Source of the DNA: Streptomyces endophytica
GTDB taxonomy: Bacteria > Actinomycetota > Actinomycetes > Streptomycetales > Streptomycetaceae
Direction: 5' to 3'
DNA length: 64,000 nucleotides
Assembly (NCBI RefSeq): GCF_026153355.1
Contig: NZ_CP110636.1
Location: forward strand, 186,001-250,000
Shown: positions 8,856 to 17,787 of the stretch, one piece after another
Position numbering within the stretch: position 1 is the first letter of the stretch
Layout: each line of letters begins with the position of its first letter
Translations under genes and position numbers: made by a program
Notes under the pieces: generated by a model
What the model was told of the DNA's origin: nothing
Seen by the model: the letters and a program-made list of their open reading frames with translations, nothing else
Databases searched by the model: none

Positions 8856-10406
8856 CTACTCGATGACCCGGGGAGCCACATTACGCTCCGTCGTCCAGGT
8901 CTCCTCGTCTTCCACGAGGTAGTCGGGACGGCTGGAGTCGTTCCCCTTGCCTTCGCCCTTGCCACCGTGCGCACCATGTGCGCCGCCCATCATGCCTGCC
9001 GGGCGGCGACCGGAGCCCGAATTGCTACCCGCGGCGGTTCCTCCGCGGCTGCGGTGCAGCCCGGAACCGCCTTGGCCTCCGGTACTGCTCTTACCGCCAG
9101 CCGCACCGCCGACGATGCCGCCCTTCTGCCGGGCCATGGCTCCACCGGTGCTGACGCCCGGCTTGCCACCCATGCCCTTGCCCGCGGCACCACCGTGGGC
9201 GCCGCCCATGCCGGGCATACCTGCACGGCCGGTGCGGGCACCTGCCGCGCCACCAGCGCCCGCCGTGCCGCCCTTGAGGCCGCCGGCACCGCCCTTGACG
9301 CCGCCTGCACCACGACCGGCCATACCACCGGTTCCACCAGCCATGCCGAGGCCGCCCCCGCCGGGGATGTTGACGCCGGCGCCACCGCCGCCGCCACCGG
9401 GCATGTGGACTCCGCCACCGGCACCGCCGTTCAGGCCACCGGCACCGCCGCCACCGGGGATCTTCACCCCGGCGCCACCGCCGCCACCACCGAGACCGTC
9501 CAGGCCGGTGTTGACGTTGGGGGTCTTCGGCTTCATCGAACCGAGACCACCGCTAATGCCAGGCGTCTTCGGCGTATTCGGGGTGTTGATGCTGGGAGAG
9601 GTCGGCATCTTGGGAGTGCTGCCGCCCTTCATGCCGCGGGTGGGGATCTTCACGCCGCCCCCGCCGCCGCCTCCTCCCGGCCCGCCCATGCCAGGCATGG
9701 GCATAGGCATAGTGCCCAGGCCATTCGTGGGGTCCTTTTGTTCGGGGACCTTGTCGTCAAAACCACTTCCCGGGCCCATCCCCGGCGGCTTCAGAGACGA
9801 CGCCCGCACCACATAGGCCGTGCCGAGGTTCTCCATGGCCACAGCGGCCTCGAGCCGCTTCTTCTGGTGGCCGGAAAGATTGTCCTTGTTCGCGTCAAGG
9901 ATCCCCTGGGTGCTCACACCGGTCTTCAGCGCGTCGTTCAGATCGTCGTCGTCGATCTGGTCCGACCAGGGCATCTCACCCCAGACGTCATCGCTCCAGT
10001 TCCAGCCGTCGTCGATCGGCTTGACCTTGTCGATGGCCTTCTGCAGATCTTGAGCCGTCTGTCCCATGACCTGCGCCGTGTGCGTGGCGTAGGGGGCGCC
10101 GACCCTGAAGTTGTTGCTGATCTTCTGGGCCTGCTTGGCGAACTTCTCTGCCGTGTCGCCGTGCCAGGTCTCCAGCACCTTCTTCACGGCATCTTCGAAC
10201 CGCTTCTGGATGCCGCCGCCGCCTTCGCCCGGCCCGACCAACTGGTCGTGCAGGTCCTGCCAGTGCTGTGCTACGGAGCGCACCTGGTGGACGTCGGCAC
10301 CGTCCAGCATTCCCTTGAGACCGTCGAGGTCGTGCTGATTGAACCTAGTCGTGAACGTTTCCCAGGTGTTTCCACCCGTGGGCACACCGCCCGCGTCTCC
10401 ACCCAT
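8856..10406 (-). CDS. WXG/PPE-like T7SS substrate with long glycine-rich repeat region
   Basis: 516 residues. Residues 1-180 are helical and include 'VLETWHGDTAEKF', a WXG turn, as in WXG100/PPE-type T7SS substrates. Residues 215-480 are low complexity, with repeated blocks of GGGG alternating with 'VKIPGGGG', 'VHMPGGGG' and 'VNIPGGGG', then glycine/alanine/methionine-rich sequence. The final 25 residues return to a defined motif, 'RPDYLVEDEETW', which I know as a conserved end of such Streptomyces proteins. 'YLVED' matches the YxxxD/E secretion signal. The gene follows a small EspC-like gene by 51 bases and is likely co-transcribed with it. It is probably exported through the T7SS and may bind the cell envelope through its flexible region. 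Confidence 0.75.
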   Translation of the reverse strand: MGGDAGGVPTGGNTWETFTTRFNQHDLDGLKGMLDGADVHQVRSVAQHWQDLHDQLVGPGEGGGGIQKRFEDAVKKVLETWHGDTAEKFAKQAQKISNNFRVGAPYATHTAQVMGQTAQDLQKAIDKVKPIDDGWNWSDDVWGEMPWSDQIDDDDLNDALKTGVSTQGILDANKDNLSGHQKKRLEAAVAMENLGTAYVVRASSLKPPGMGPGSGFDDKVPEQKDPTNGLGTMPMPMPGMGGPGGGGGGGGVKIPTRGMKGGSTPKMPTSPSINTPNTPKTPGISGGLGSMKPKTPNVNTGLDGLGGGGGGAGVKIPGGGGAGGLNGGAGGGVHMPGGGGGGAGVNIPGGGGLGMAGGTGGMAGRGAGGVKGGAGGLKGGTAGAGGAAGARTGRAGMPGMGGAHGGAAGKGMGGKPGVSTGGAMARQKGGIVGGAAGGKSSTGGQGGSGLHRSRGGTAAGSNSGSGRRPAGMMGGAHGAHGGKGEGKGNDSSRPDYLVEDEETWTTERNVAPRVIE

Positions 10407-10457
10407 TAGTGGACCCCCTTCTCTCTCACCTACAGGTCAACCGAACTACTGCCACCG

Positions 10458-10766
10458 TCAGTGCATGCTGTTGTCATGCTCGGCGTCCTCGTAGGCGTCC
10501 TTCGTCTGCTTGGACTTCTTGCCGAACTCGTCGATCATGCCTTCGATCTTGTCGACGATCTGCTGTTGGATGAAATCCTTCATCTCGTTGTGGGCCTTGT
10601 GCATCCGGTCGCGCTCTTCAAAGCCCTTCCCGAGCGCCCCATCCGGCAAGTAAGTCTGGTTCTTCGCCTTGTCCTTCGGGCCGCCCATGTCCTTCAGGAC
10701 CTGGTTCAGCTCCTTCACGACCTGGTCGAGGGCGTCGAGATCAACGCCGTATTCCTTGCTAGCCAT
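10458..10766 (-). CDS. Small EspC-like/ESX secretion-associated protein
   Basis: 102 residues, fully helical and charged, no Trp and therefore no WXG turn. 'YGVDLDALDQVVKELNQVLKDM' and 'FIQQQIVDKIEGMIDEFGKKSKQT' form two amphipathic helices. The C terminus has 'YEDAE', a YxxxE T7SS signal. Its start overlaps the stop of the upstream mycosin by 8 bases, and the glycine-rich substrate gene follows. This arrangement suggests the secretion partner of that substrate. Confidence 0.7.
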   Translation of the reverse strand: MASKEYGVDLDALDQVVKELNQVLKDMGGPKDKAKNQTYLPDGALGKGFEERDRMHKAHNEMKDFIQQQIVDKIEGMIDEFGKKSKQTKDAYEDAEHDNSMH

Positions 10767-12048
10767 GCTTGGCCTCCCCGTGTGTTGTCAGTCCGGTCTT
10801 GCGGCGCCAGTCGCGGATGGCGATCGAGGAGCCGACGACCGCGGCGACGGCCAGGAGTCCGCCGCCGACAATGTAGATGGCGATGCGGGCGCGCCGTTCC
10901 CCAGGTGACTCACCGATGGTGATGGCGGCCGGCTGGATGTTGGAGCCGTCAGCCGCGTTGGAGGGCTTGTCCGGCTGGGGTTCGGCGGTGGGCTTGGTGT
11001 CGTCCTTGAGGGCGGCCACCGGGTCGACGACGCCCCAGCCGATGTTGTGGTCCGCCTTGCTGCGCACCCGCTCGGCGGTCTGCTCCAGGTGCCAGATCAC
11101 CTCTTGAGGTGTCCAACGCTGGCCCTCGTCCTTGTGCTTGGCGATCAGGAGGGCAGCGGCGCCCGCCGCGTACGGTGCCGCGAAGCTGGTGCCCTGGTCG
11201 ACGCAGTTACCGCCGTTGGGGACGGTGGAGACCATGTCGACGCCGGGTGCGGCGATGTCGACCCAGCTGCCGGGCTGGGAGAAGGGGGCCCGCTCGTTGT
11301 TGCGGTCCGAGGCGGCGACGGACAGGACGTTGTCGAACTCCTGGAAGGCGGCGGGGTACATGTTCTTCTCCACGCCGCTGGCGCCGTCGTTGCCCGCCGA
11401 GGCCACGATCAGAATGTTGTTGCTGGCCGCTTTCCGGATTGCGGTCTTGAGGAGTTCCAGCCTGGCCGGGCTGGCCGACGTGCCCTGCGAAATGTTGATG
11501 ATGTCGACCTTTTGCGACACCGCGTAATCGATCGCGTCGGCCAGGCTGGCAGCATTGCCCGCCTTTTTGTCGCTGGTCTGCTGCAGGGGAATGACCTTCG
11601 CCTCGGGCGCAATTCCGAAGAAGCCGGAGCCGGCCCTCTGGCGCGCGGCGATGATGCCCGCGACCTTGGTGCCGTGGCCGACCGTGTCCTCGGTGGGCTT
11701 TCCTCCGACGAAGGATTTGCCACCGCTGATGTTGGGCCTGATCTGCGCGTTGCCCGCGTCGATCCCGGTGTCGATCACCGCGACCCGGACGCCCTTGCCC
11801 CTGGTCTTGGCCCACATCTGATTGGTCAGCAGACGCTGCAGCGACCAAGGGGTCTCTTTGATGTCGTCGGCGCCGAACTTGCACTCACCACTGTTGAGCG
11901 GAACGTTCGTGTCCGCCATCGCCGGCGCGGCGGTGGCGCAGGACAGGCCGACGAAGCAGGCCGCCGTGACCAGGGCGCCCGCCGCTCGTCGACGGTGCCC
12001 GGCTCGGTGACCAATGGCGCGAGATCCCACGGGTTGTCTGCTCTCCAT
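10759..12048 (-). CDS. mycP: Mycosin-type subtilisin protease (MycP-like)
   Basis: 429 residues. The N-terminal part has arginine-rich residues and a hydrophobic signal segment ending near 'APAMAD' (46). 'CKFGADDIKETPWSLQRL' is the mycosin N-terminal extension. The S8 domain has Asp93 (AVIDTGID), His125 (VGHGTKVAG), Asn220 (SAGNDG) and Ser288 (QGTSFAAPY), all present. A C-terminal membrane helix (about 393-415) is followed by a short basic tail. The length and layout are standard for MycP. It heads a minus-strand set with the EspC-like protein, with an 8-base overlap. It lies 210 bases after the WXG100 gene, with a hairpin between. Confidence 0.92.
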   Translation of the reverse strand: MESRQPVGSRAIGHRAGHRRRAAGALVTAACFVGLSCATAAPAMADTNVPLNSGECKFGADDIKETPWSLQRLLTNQMWAKTRGKGVRVAVIDTGIDAGNAQIRPNISGGKSFVGGKPTEDTVGHGTKVAGIIAARQRAGSGFFGIAPEAKVIPLQQTSDKKAGNAASLADAIDYAVSQKVDIINISQGTSASPARLELLKTAIRKAASNNILIVASAGNDGASGVEKNMYPAAFQEFDNVLSVAASDRNNERAPFSQPGSWVDIAAPGVDMVSTVPNGGNCVDQGTSFAAPYAAGAAALLIAKHKDEGQRWTPQEVIWHLEQTAERVRSKADHNIGWGVVDPVAALKDDTKPTAEPQPDKPSNAADGSNIQPAAITIGESPGERRARIAIYIVGGGLLAVAAVVGSSIAIRDWRRKTGLTTHGEAKHG

Positions 12049-12157
12049 GTGTGGCGAAAGGGGCGGGAACGAATCGAGGGGTGAGAGTGGGGGGAGGTGT
12101 GAGAGGGAAGAAGTGAGAGAAGTGGGGGGAGGAGTCGGAGGTGCGGTGGACGGCAGA
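12049..12157. other. Polypurine tract upstream of mycP
   Basis: About 90 bases are almost purely G/A on the plus strand (GGGAGGTGTGAGAGGGAAGAAG and similar), that is pyrimidine-rich in the mycP leader. No gene. It could influence promoter or leader structure. Confidence 0.5.
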
Positions 12158-12190
12158 AGGGCGAGCGCACTGATGCAGCGCGCTCGCCCT
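12158..12190 (-). terminator. Hairpin after the WXG100 gene pair
   Basis: An 11-bp perfect stem (AGGGCGAGCGC, 12158-12168 with 12180-12190) with an 11-base loop, 68 bases downstream of the WXG100 stop at 12259 and upstream of mycP. Confidence 0.65.
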
Positions 12191-12258
12191 CATTGATCAC
12201 TGTGCGAGCCGTCGGGGCTGCTCAGCCGATCGCCATCCGTAGCTGTGCCGACCTGCGG

Positions 12259-12552
12259 TCACTGGCCCCAGATACCGGCGTTCTTGTGCTCGGTGGACTG
12301 GTAGTTCTGGGCAGCGGTGTCCAGAGCCTTGGCGATGGCCTCCAGCGTGGAGTGCAGGGAGGCAGCGCGCTGGTCCCACTCGCGCTGGCGGGCCTGGTAG
12401 CCCTCCTGCGCGGCACCTTCCCAGCTGGCGGCGATCTTCTTGACGCCGGCCTCGAGGTCGTCGAGCTGCTGGCGGATGTTGTTGGCCGTACCGCGCACGT
12501 CGGAGCTGGCCTGCTGGATCGTCGCAAAATTAACGAGGATCTGGCCTGACAT
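12259..12552 (-). CDS. WXG100 family T7SS protein (Esx)
   Basis: 97 residues, two helices around a canonical WXG turn, 'AASWEGAAQEGYQ' (about 42-54), and a C-terminal 'YQSTE' that fits the YxxxD/E signal. ATG start preceded by GAGGAG. It lies 119 bases downstream of a second WXG100 gene, the classic EsxA/EsxB pair arrangement of heterodimeric T7SS substrates. I cannot say from sequence alone which is EsxA and which EsxB. Confidence 0.92.
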   Translation of the reverse strand: MSGQILVNFATIQQASSDVRGTANNIRQQLDDLEAGVKKIAASWEGAAQEGYQARQREWDQRAASLHSTLEAIAKALDTAAQNYQSTEHKNAGIWGQ

Positions 12553-12670
12553 GGTGTCTCCTCAGGAGTTGATGCTGCTGGTCGAGTCACAGACCACAGC
12601 GGGCCGGCGCGATGGCCGGCACGGGCTGCGGCGAGTAGGCCGGGCGCCGCGGGTCAGCGGCGCGGCCCCA

Positions 12671-12994
12671 TCATCCGAACGGGGAAGCCGAGGCGGAGAT
12701 GTGCGAGATCGACTGCGCCTGCTCCTCTTCGGAGGCGGAGTAGTTCTTCGTGGTCTCGTCGATCGCTTCCTTGATCTCACCCAGAAGCTGGTTGAGACGG
12801 TTGGCGTCCTCGTTCACCTGCGACTGGAGCTGGTTGTACGAGGAAGCCGCAGCACCCTTCCACCCCGAGGTGATGGTGTCGACGACCGTGTTCAGGCGGG
12901 AGATCTCACCCTGGATCGACTGATTGACCGAGGCGATCTTGCCGCTGAACGCGACCATCTCCTCCTCGGTGGTTGTGTACTGCTGACCAGCCAT
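12671..12994 (-). CDS. WXG100 family T7SS protein (Esx)
   Basis: 107 residues from the ATG at 12994. An upstream in-frame extension exists, but the start 'MAGQQYTTTEEEM' fits the family. Helix, 'TSGWKGAAASS' WXG turn (about 43-53), helix, then 'YSASEEE' giving a YxxxE signal. The last residues 'SASASPFG' are unstructured. It is the first gene of the WXG100 pair downstream of eccB and is separated from eccB by 412 bases with a terminator, so the pair should have its own promoter, as expected for highly expressed substrates. Confidence 0.92.
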   Translation of the reverse strand: MAGQQYTTTEEEMVAFSGKIASVNQSIQGEISRLNTVVDTITSGWKGAAASSYNQLQSQVNEDANRLNQLLGEIKEAIDETTKNYSASEEEQAQSISHISASASPFG

Positions 12995-13406
12995 AGTCAA
13001 CGTCCCCCATGAGACTCGTACGTCGTACCGCGCCGTGCCGCCAACGGGGACCCACGCGGTTGGCATCACCTGCTGACGCCTTTGACTACTCTAACCACTC
13101 CATATGCCCGTTCCCAACAGGGGGGAGACTGTTGTGACGGGATCACAACATTGTCAACTCCCCGTCTCCCAAACGACGTTCAGGGAAACGGACAGATCCG
13201 ATGCTATCGGTCGAAGGGCCGATACGGCCGGGGAACGACGAAGATCACACCGAGAAGTCCGCAGACCGGCACCGTGAATTGCACGGCCCGGCAGCGACCC
13301 GGAATCCGCACCACCGCAAAAGGCCGCGCCGAATGCCCGTTTCCGGGGGAATTCGGCGCGGCCTTCTCTCGCCTCACGGCGAACTACACAGAAGCGACCG
13401 ACAACG
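12995..13406. other. Intergenic region upstream of the WXG100 pair
   Basis: 412 bases without a gene. It contains the eccB terminator at 13320-13365 and, between about 13010 and 13170, a less GC-rich stretch (GTGACGGGATCACAACATTGTCAACT) that must hold the WXG100 promoter. 'TGTGACGGGATCACAA' is a partial inverted repeat (GTGA...TCAC) and a possible operator. Confidence 0.5.
13320..13365 (-). terminator. Hairpin terminator after eccB
   Basis: A perfect 15-bp inverted repeat (AAGGCCGCGCCGAAT, 13320-13334 with 13351-13365). The 16-base loop can pair further through CCCG/CGGG. It lies 41 bases after the eccB stop at 13407. Confidence 0.8.
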
Positions 13407-15058
13407 TCACGACGACTGAGGCTGCTTCGCGCTGCGGATGTCCAGCGCCGGCCCGTTGGAGAGCAGGGTGGACCAGGCCTTCAGGATCAGCGGGGGGTGC
13501 GTGCCGCCGTACCCGAGGTGGATCCGCGCCTGGTCGACCTCCTGCTTGTCACTGCCGGCCTGGGTGGCGCTGTCGTTGGTCCGCGGGATGAAGTAGCGCA
13601 GCCCGGTGTCGGTGACCAGGAACAGGCTTCCGCTCTTGACCTTGGGGTGGCGACCTCCGTGTAGAGCAGGCCGCTGCCGGGGGTGACGTACGAGCTGGCG
13701 CCCGAGGCGATCTTGGCGGGGTAGTCGTCGCCGACCCAGGTCTGCATGTCCGGGACGCCGTTCGGGTAGCCGAGCTGCTTCTCCTCGCCGCCCGGGTACT
13801 TGGTGGTGGTGCCCTTGTAGACGCTGCAGGAGACACCGTGGTCGGTGGGACCGCCCAGGCCGCTGGTCTGGGAGCCGTGGGCGAAGTCGTTGGCCGCGCT
13901 GACGGTGTCGGTCGGCCACGGCGAGGTGAAGCCGGCCACCTTGCCCAGGAACGTCGAGTAGCCGTTACCGGTCTCGTCCGGCTTCGGGCGGAACGAGCCG
14001 GCGGCGACCTGTACGGCCTTCAGCGCCTCGCCGTTGGAGTTCAGCTGCTGCGCGTTCGCGCCCTCCATCAGCAGTTTGGCGACGAAGTTCGAGACCTGCT
14101 CGACGCCGTCCTTCTCCACGACGTACTTCTGTCCGTCGCTGTCCTCAAGGATCGAGCCCACGGTCCTGGCCTCCGCCGGGACCTCCTTGTCGGTGGTCGG
14201 GCTGCCCGCCCCCGAGACCGTCGGCATGGAGATGCCGATGGCGCTGGGGACCTTCAGCAGAGTGTCCATGAACTGCTGGGAGACCTTCTGCGGCTGGGCC
14301 TGGGCGCCGAAGATGATGCGGCGCAGGTCGTTGTCGCCCTGCTCCTTGCCGCCCTTCGGCTGCCACCCGAGGGCCGTGGAGTTGAACTCGAAGGCCATGC
14401 CGTTGTGGTCGACCAGCCACTTCTTGCCGTCGGGGTCCTCGACGTACAGCGCCTGGTGGAAGTCGAGTTTGCCCTTGCGGGTGTCGTCGACGAGCTGCTT
14501 GTCCTTGCCGGCCAGGACGAACACGGCCTGCTGCGGCTTGCTGTCGGCGCCGCTGGTGCCGGGGCGGTTGCAGACCGCCCAGGTCTTCGGCTTGTCCGCG
14601 TCGTCCGCGCTGGGCAGCCGGTCGGGGGCGAACGGGATGCCGATGGCGGGGCCGTGCGGGATCTTGCCGTCGAGTTCGGATTCCTTGACCTTGACGACCT
14701 GGAACTTCGGGTCGAGAAGCAGCCGGGCGGAGGCGAGGTTCAGGATGGGGTGCAGGAGTTTCTGCTTATTGCCATTGGCGTCCTTGGTGTTCAGGACGAT
14801 ATAGCGGGTGGTGGATTCATCCCCGACGATGACGTTCTTGCCGACCTCGTCCCACCCCGACGGTGCCACCGGCTTGAGAATGCCGCAGGCGCCGAATCCC
14901 ACGAGCATCAGGACACCCATGATGACGCTGGGCACCACCGCCTTGAGCGGCTTGGGGGCGCTCTCGATCGAGCCGTTGGGCAGCGGCTTCAGAAATGCCG
15001 CATTCGTGCGCTTTCGAGCAAACGAATACGCATTCAGCTCGTCCCGACGTGATGCCAT
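13407..15058 (-). CDS. eccB: Type VII secretion protein EccB, one frameshift
   Basis: EccB is a membrane-anchored, mostly extracytoplasmic core component of the T7SS. Start at the ATG at 15058 (MASRRDELNAYSFARKRTNAAFL, the conserved EccB N terminus). One membrane helix at about 41-61 (VVPSVIMGVLMLVGFGACGIL), then a long exterior domain ('GWDEVGKNVIVGDESTTRYIVL', 'LHPILNLASARLLL', 'VCNRPG', and later 'GVSCSVYKG'). The frame breaks near 13647: restoring one C in 'GCCACCCC' gives 'EVATPKVKSGSLFLVTDTGLRYF', the expected family end, and the rest runs to the stop at 13407. Expected length is about 550 residues. It is divergent from eccE with 187 bases between them. Confidence 0.93.
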
Positions 15059-15245
15059 TGTTGCTTTCTCTCCCCGCCTGTTGGATCCACATCGAACCGC
15101 CCCCGGCACTCACGCCGTAGCGCCCTCTACTATGCCGTGTGTCGATCGACCCGTACGGTACGGGTGCCACCTTCCAACGCACCAGTCTCGGCGGCGGTCG
15201 ATACGCCTAGAGGCCCACATCACCAGTAGAGGAGCAGGCCGGGGG

Positions 15246-16631
15246 ATGTCCAGCGCCACCAGGGCTCGACGCCGCAATGGGCGGCAACAGCAGCAACAGC
15301 CTTCCGGGGCACCGCAATATGCGGGAAATGCTGGCCAAAACGGCACAGCTTCGGGCAACAGAGGAAATGGCGGCCGGGGTTCCGCGGCCCGCCCGGCGGG
15401 TCCGGTGGCGCCGCGGCTGCGCCAACAGGCCGGCACGATCGGCGGTGTCCGCGTCCAGCAGCTGGCCATCATCGAACTCGCCGCCGCGCTGGTGCTGGTG
15501 GGCTGGTCGATCCACCCGGCCGCGCTGACCGCGGCCATCGTCGTCGCGGCCGTACTGGTCGTCTTCGCGCTCGGCCGGCGGCGCAAGATCCCGCTGCCGG
15601 AATGGATCACGACCGTGCGCGCGATGAAGCGCCGCGGCAAGAACAGCACCACCGCGCTCGCGGCCACCCAGGGCGTCGACCCGGCGATCGCCCCCGTGGT
15701 GGAGTGCGAACCGGCGCTGCGCACCTACGAGTACACGACCGAGGCCGATCAGCGGGCCATCGGTTTCGTCGGCGACGGTACGTTCCTGACGGCCATCGTC
15801 CAGGTGGACGCGCGCGACGAGCCGCTGCGGCCGCAGCGCGGCAGCCACATGCTGCCCCTGGAGGTGCTGCACACCGCCCTGGACATCGAGGACATCCACC
15901 TGGAGTCCGTCCAGTTCGTGCAGTACACCCAGCCCGCGCCGGCACCGCACCTGCCCGAACAGGCCGTGGCGTCCCGCTCGTACGCCCCGCTGCAGGCGCA
16001 GTCGCAGACCCCGGCCGTCCAGCTGACCTGGATCGCCCTCAAGCTCGACCCGGAGCTGTGCTCGGAGGCCATCGAGGCCCGCGGCGGCGGCCTGGAGGGC
16101 GCCGAGCGCTCGCTGCTGCGCGCCGCGGACCAGCTCGTCAGCCGGCTGACCGCGCACGGCGTGCGGGCCAGGGTGCTCAACGAGCGCGAGGTCACGGCCT
16201 CGATCGGCACGGCCGTGTGCGTCAGCCCGCGGGCGGCCAACGGCGCCATGGGCCGGGACGGCCGGGCGGTCCGGCGCACCCAGGAGACGACCCGGGCGAT
16301 GCGCTGCGACGACCGCTGGCACTCCACGTACTGGATCGGCCGGTGGCCCCAACTGGGCCAGGGCGGTGCGCCGTTGGCGGCCGTCACCCAGCTGCTGACC
16401 AGCACCAGGGCGATGGCCAGCACCTTCGCGCTGACCGCCACGCACGGCGGCGGCCGCGCCCCGGCCATCTCGGGTTACATCCGCCTCTCCACCCGCAGCG
16501 AGAACGAACTCTCGGCCGCCCAGGACGAGTTGGAGCGCCGTTCCGGTTCCGCGAAGGTCGGGCTGGTCCGCCTCGACCGTGAACAGCTGCCCGGCCTGCT
16601 GGCCACGCTCCCCCTCGGAGGTACCCGCTGA
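15246..16631 (+). CDS. eccE: Type VII secretion protein EccE
   Basis: 461 residues from the ATG at 15246. A longer in-frame extension exists but has no family resemblance. An N-terminal glutamine/arginine/glycine-rich cytoplasmic segment (1-65, with five consecutive Gln) is followed by two membrane helices at about 78-115 (LAIIELAAALVLVGW and LTAAIVVAAVLVVFAL). The EccE periplasmic/cytoplasmic domain then follows ('TAIVQVD', 'QLTWIALKLDPELC', 'DRWHSTYWIGRWP', 'SGYIRLSTRS'). EccE is a peripheral subunit of the T7SS membrane complex. The stop overlaps the next ATG by one base (TGATG), so the two genes are coupled. Confidence 0.9.
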   Translation: MSSATRARRRNGRQQQQQPSGAPQYAGNAGQNGTASGNRGNGGRGSAARPAGPVAPRLRQQAGTIGGVRVQQLAIIELAAALVLVGWSIHPAALTAAIVVAAVLVVFALGRRRKIPLPEWITTVRAMKRRGKNSTTALAATQGVDPAIAPVVECEPALRTYEYTTEADQRAIGFVGDGTFLTAIVQVDARDEPLRPQRGSHMLPLEVLHTALDIEDIHLESVQFVQYTQPAPAPHLPEQAVASRSYAPLQAQSQTPAVQLTWIALKLDPELCSEAIEARGGGLEGAERSLLRAADQLVSRLTAHGVRARVLNEREVTASIGTAVCVSPRAANGAMGRDGRAVRRTQETTRAMRCDDRWHSTYWIGRWPQLGQGGAPLAAVTQLLTSTRAMASTFALTATHGGGRAPAISGYIRLSTRSENELSAAQDELERRSGSAKVGLVRLDREQLPGLLATLPLGGTR

Positions 16632-17485
16632 TGGCCTCGCCCACGTATCAGCCCCGCGTCAACACCAGCAGCGACGGCTGGCGCAATCCCCCCTTGTCGG
16701 CGGGCATCAGCGGCGGTGACGGCCGCCGGCTGTCGCACCAGCCGCGTCCGGAGGAGGAGCAGAGCGGGCCGACCGGGCCCAAGCCCCGGCCCGGTTACGG
16801 CCTGCGCGGCCCGCGGCGCAGCCCGCACGTGCTGACCGCCGAGTCGCTGGCCGCGCTGACCCTGCCGGTCGGCGACGACGGCGTGATCATCGGCATCGAC
16901 CCGCAGAACCAGCCCGCCGTGCTCAGCCTGCTGCGCCCGACCCCGCTGGAGGTCGTCCTCGTCGGCAGCATGTGGATGGCGCAGGTGCTGGCGCTGCGTA
17001 CGGTCGCCACCGGCGCCCGGGTCGCGGTCGAGACCGCCCGGCCGCCCGCCTGGGGCCAGATGGCGCAGAGCGCGGGCGGCGGCCAGCAGTGCGTGTCCGT
17101 CCATGACGTCCGCCAGATCGCGCCCCAGGGTCCGTCGGTTTCCAGCCCCGTGCTGGTCGTACGGGACATGGGTGCCCGGCCGCCGCGCAATCAGCTCGCC
17201 CCGAGCCCCTGGCAGTCGGTGCTGACCGTGCTGCCGTTCCTCGGGCCGCGGTCGCCGCAGATGCTCAGCCGTGCCGACCTCGTCGGGCTGCAGCGGCTGT
17301 CGCCGGAGGAGGCGGAGGTCGTGACGCGCATCATGCGGCTGCCGGAGCAGGTCGGCGCGGTGCTGCCGACGCTCAGCGACAACGCCATGCTGTGGTGCCG
17401 CCGTGACGGTGGTCACCAGTTCGTCATGACCCAGCCCACGGAGGCGGAGACCAACCTGCTGGGCGGCCCGCGTCGTATGGACTGA
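16631..17485 (+). CDS. T7SS-locus hypothetical protein
   Basis: 284 residues, translationally coupled to eccE. The N-terminal 60 residues are disordered and rich in Pro, Gly and Arg. Residues 65-284 form an alpha/beta domain ('PHVLTAESLAALTLPVGDDGVIIGID', 'EVVLVGSMWMAQVLALRTVATGARVAVET', 'VLVVRDMG', 'AVLPTLSDNAMLWCRRDGGHQFVMTQPTEAE'). The strand/helix pattern recalls the inactive NTPase-like domains of T7SS motors, but there is no P-loop. It looks like an accessory protein of the streptomycete T7SS locus. The function is unknown. Confidence 0.7.
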   Translation: MASPTYQPRVNTSSDGWRNPPLSAGISGGDGRRLSHQPRPEEEQSGPTGPKPRPGYGLRGPRRSPHVLTAESLAALTLPVGDDGVIIGIDPQNQPAVLSLLRPTPLEVVLVGSMWMAQVLALRTVATGARVAVETARPPAWGQMAQSAGGGQQCVSVHDVRQIAPQGPSVSSPVLVVRDMGARPPRNQLAPSPWQSVLTVLPFLGPRSPQMLSRADLVGLQRLSPEEAEVVTRIMRLPEQVGAVLPTLSDNAMLWCRRDGGHQFVMTQPTEAETNLLGGPRRMD

Positions 17486-17787
17486 TACCTGAACAATCAC
17501 CTCCGGCACGGCCGCACGGGCGCATCCAGGCGTAATCGCCGGGTGCGCCCGTAGGTGTGCCGAAGGGCTTGAAGACGACATGGCACCGACTGCCGTTATG
17601 GGCCGACTCTTGATTAGGCTGTGTGGGAGAGCCGCAGGAGCACAGCGCGACGGCAGTCGATACGGGGATGGAGACAGTTAGTGTTGGCGCAACCCCGGGT
17701 GGTGTGTTCCCACTTCCGTTACACCCGAACTATCCGCCTGTATCCGGTCCTGCCGTTCAGGTGCGTTGCAGTACACCAGGAGGCACA
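17486..17787. other. Intergenic region between the eccE operon and the SCO5717-like gene
   Basis: 302 bases. It contains the eccE-operon terminator at 17516-17552 and then the promoter region of the ATPase gene. TTGATTAGGCTGTGT at about 17612-17626 could include a -10 (TAGGCT). I see no gene. Confidence 0.5.
17516..17552 (+). terminator. Hairpin terminator after the eccE operon
   Basis: A 16-bp stem with one bulge (ACGGGCGCA paired with TGCGCCCGT, continued inwards by GGCG/CGCC around a TAAT loop), 30 bases after the stop at 17485. Confidence 0.75.

Noticed and set aside
8838..10409. Long plus-strand open frame of 523 residues
   Set aside because: It is the shadow of the glycine-rich T7SS substrate on the other strand; its composition (Thr/Ala/Gly/His runs) follows from GGC repeats, and it has no family features.
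13838..15052. Plus-strand open frame opposite eccB
   Set aside because: Shadow frame; EccB motifs on the minus strand are unambiguous.
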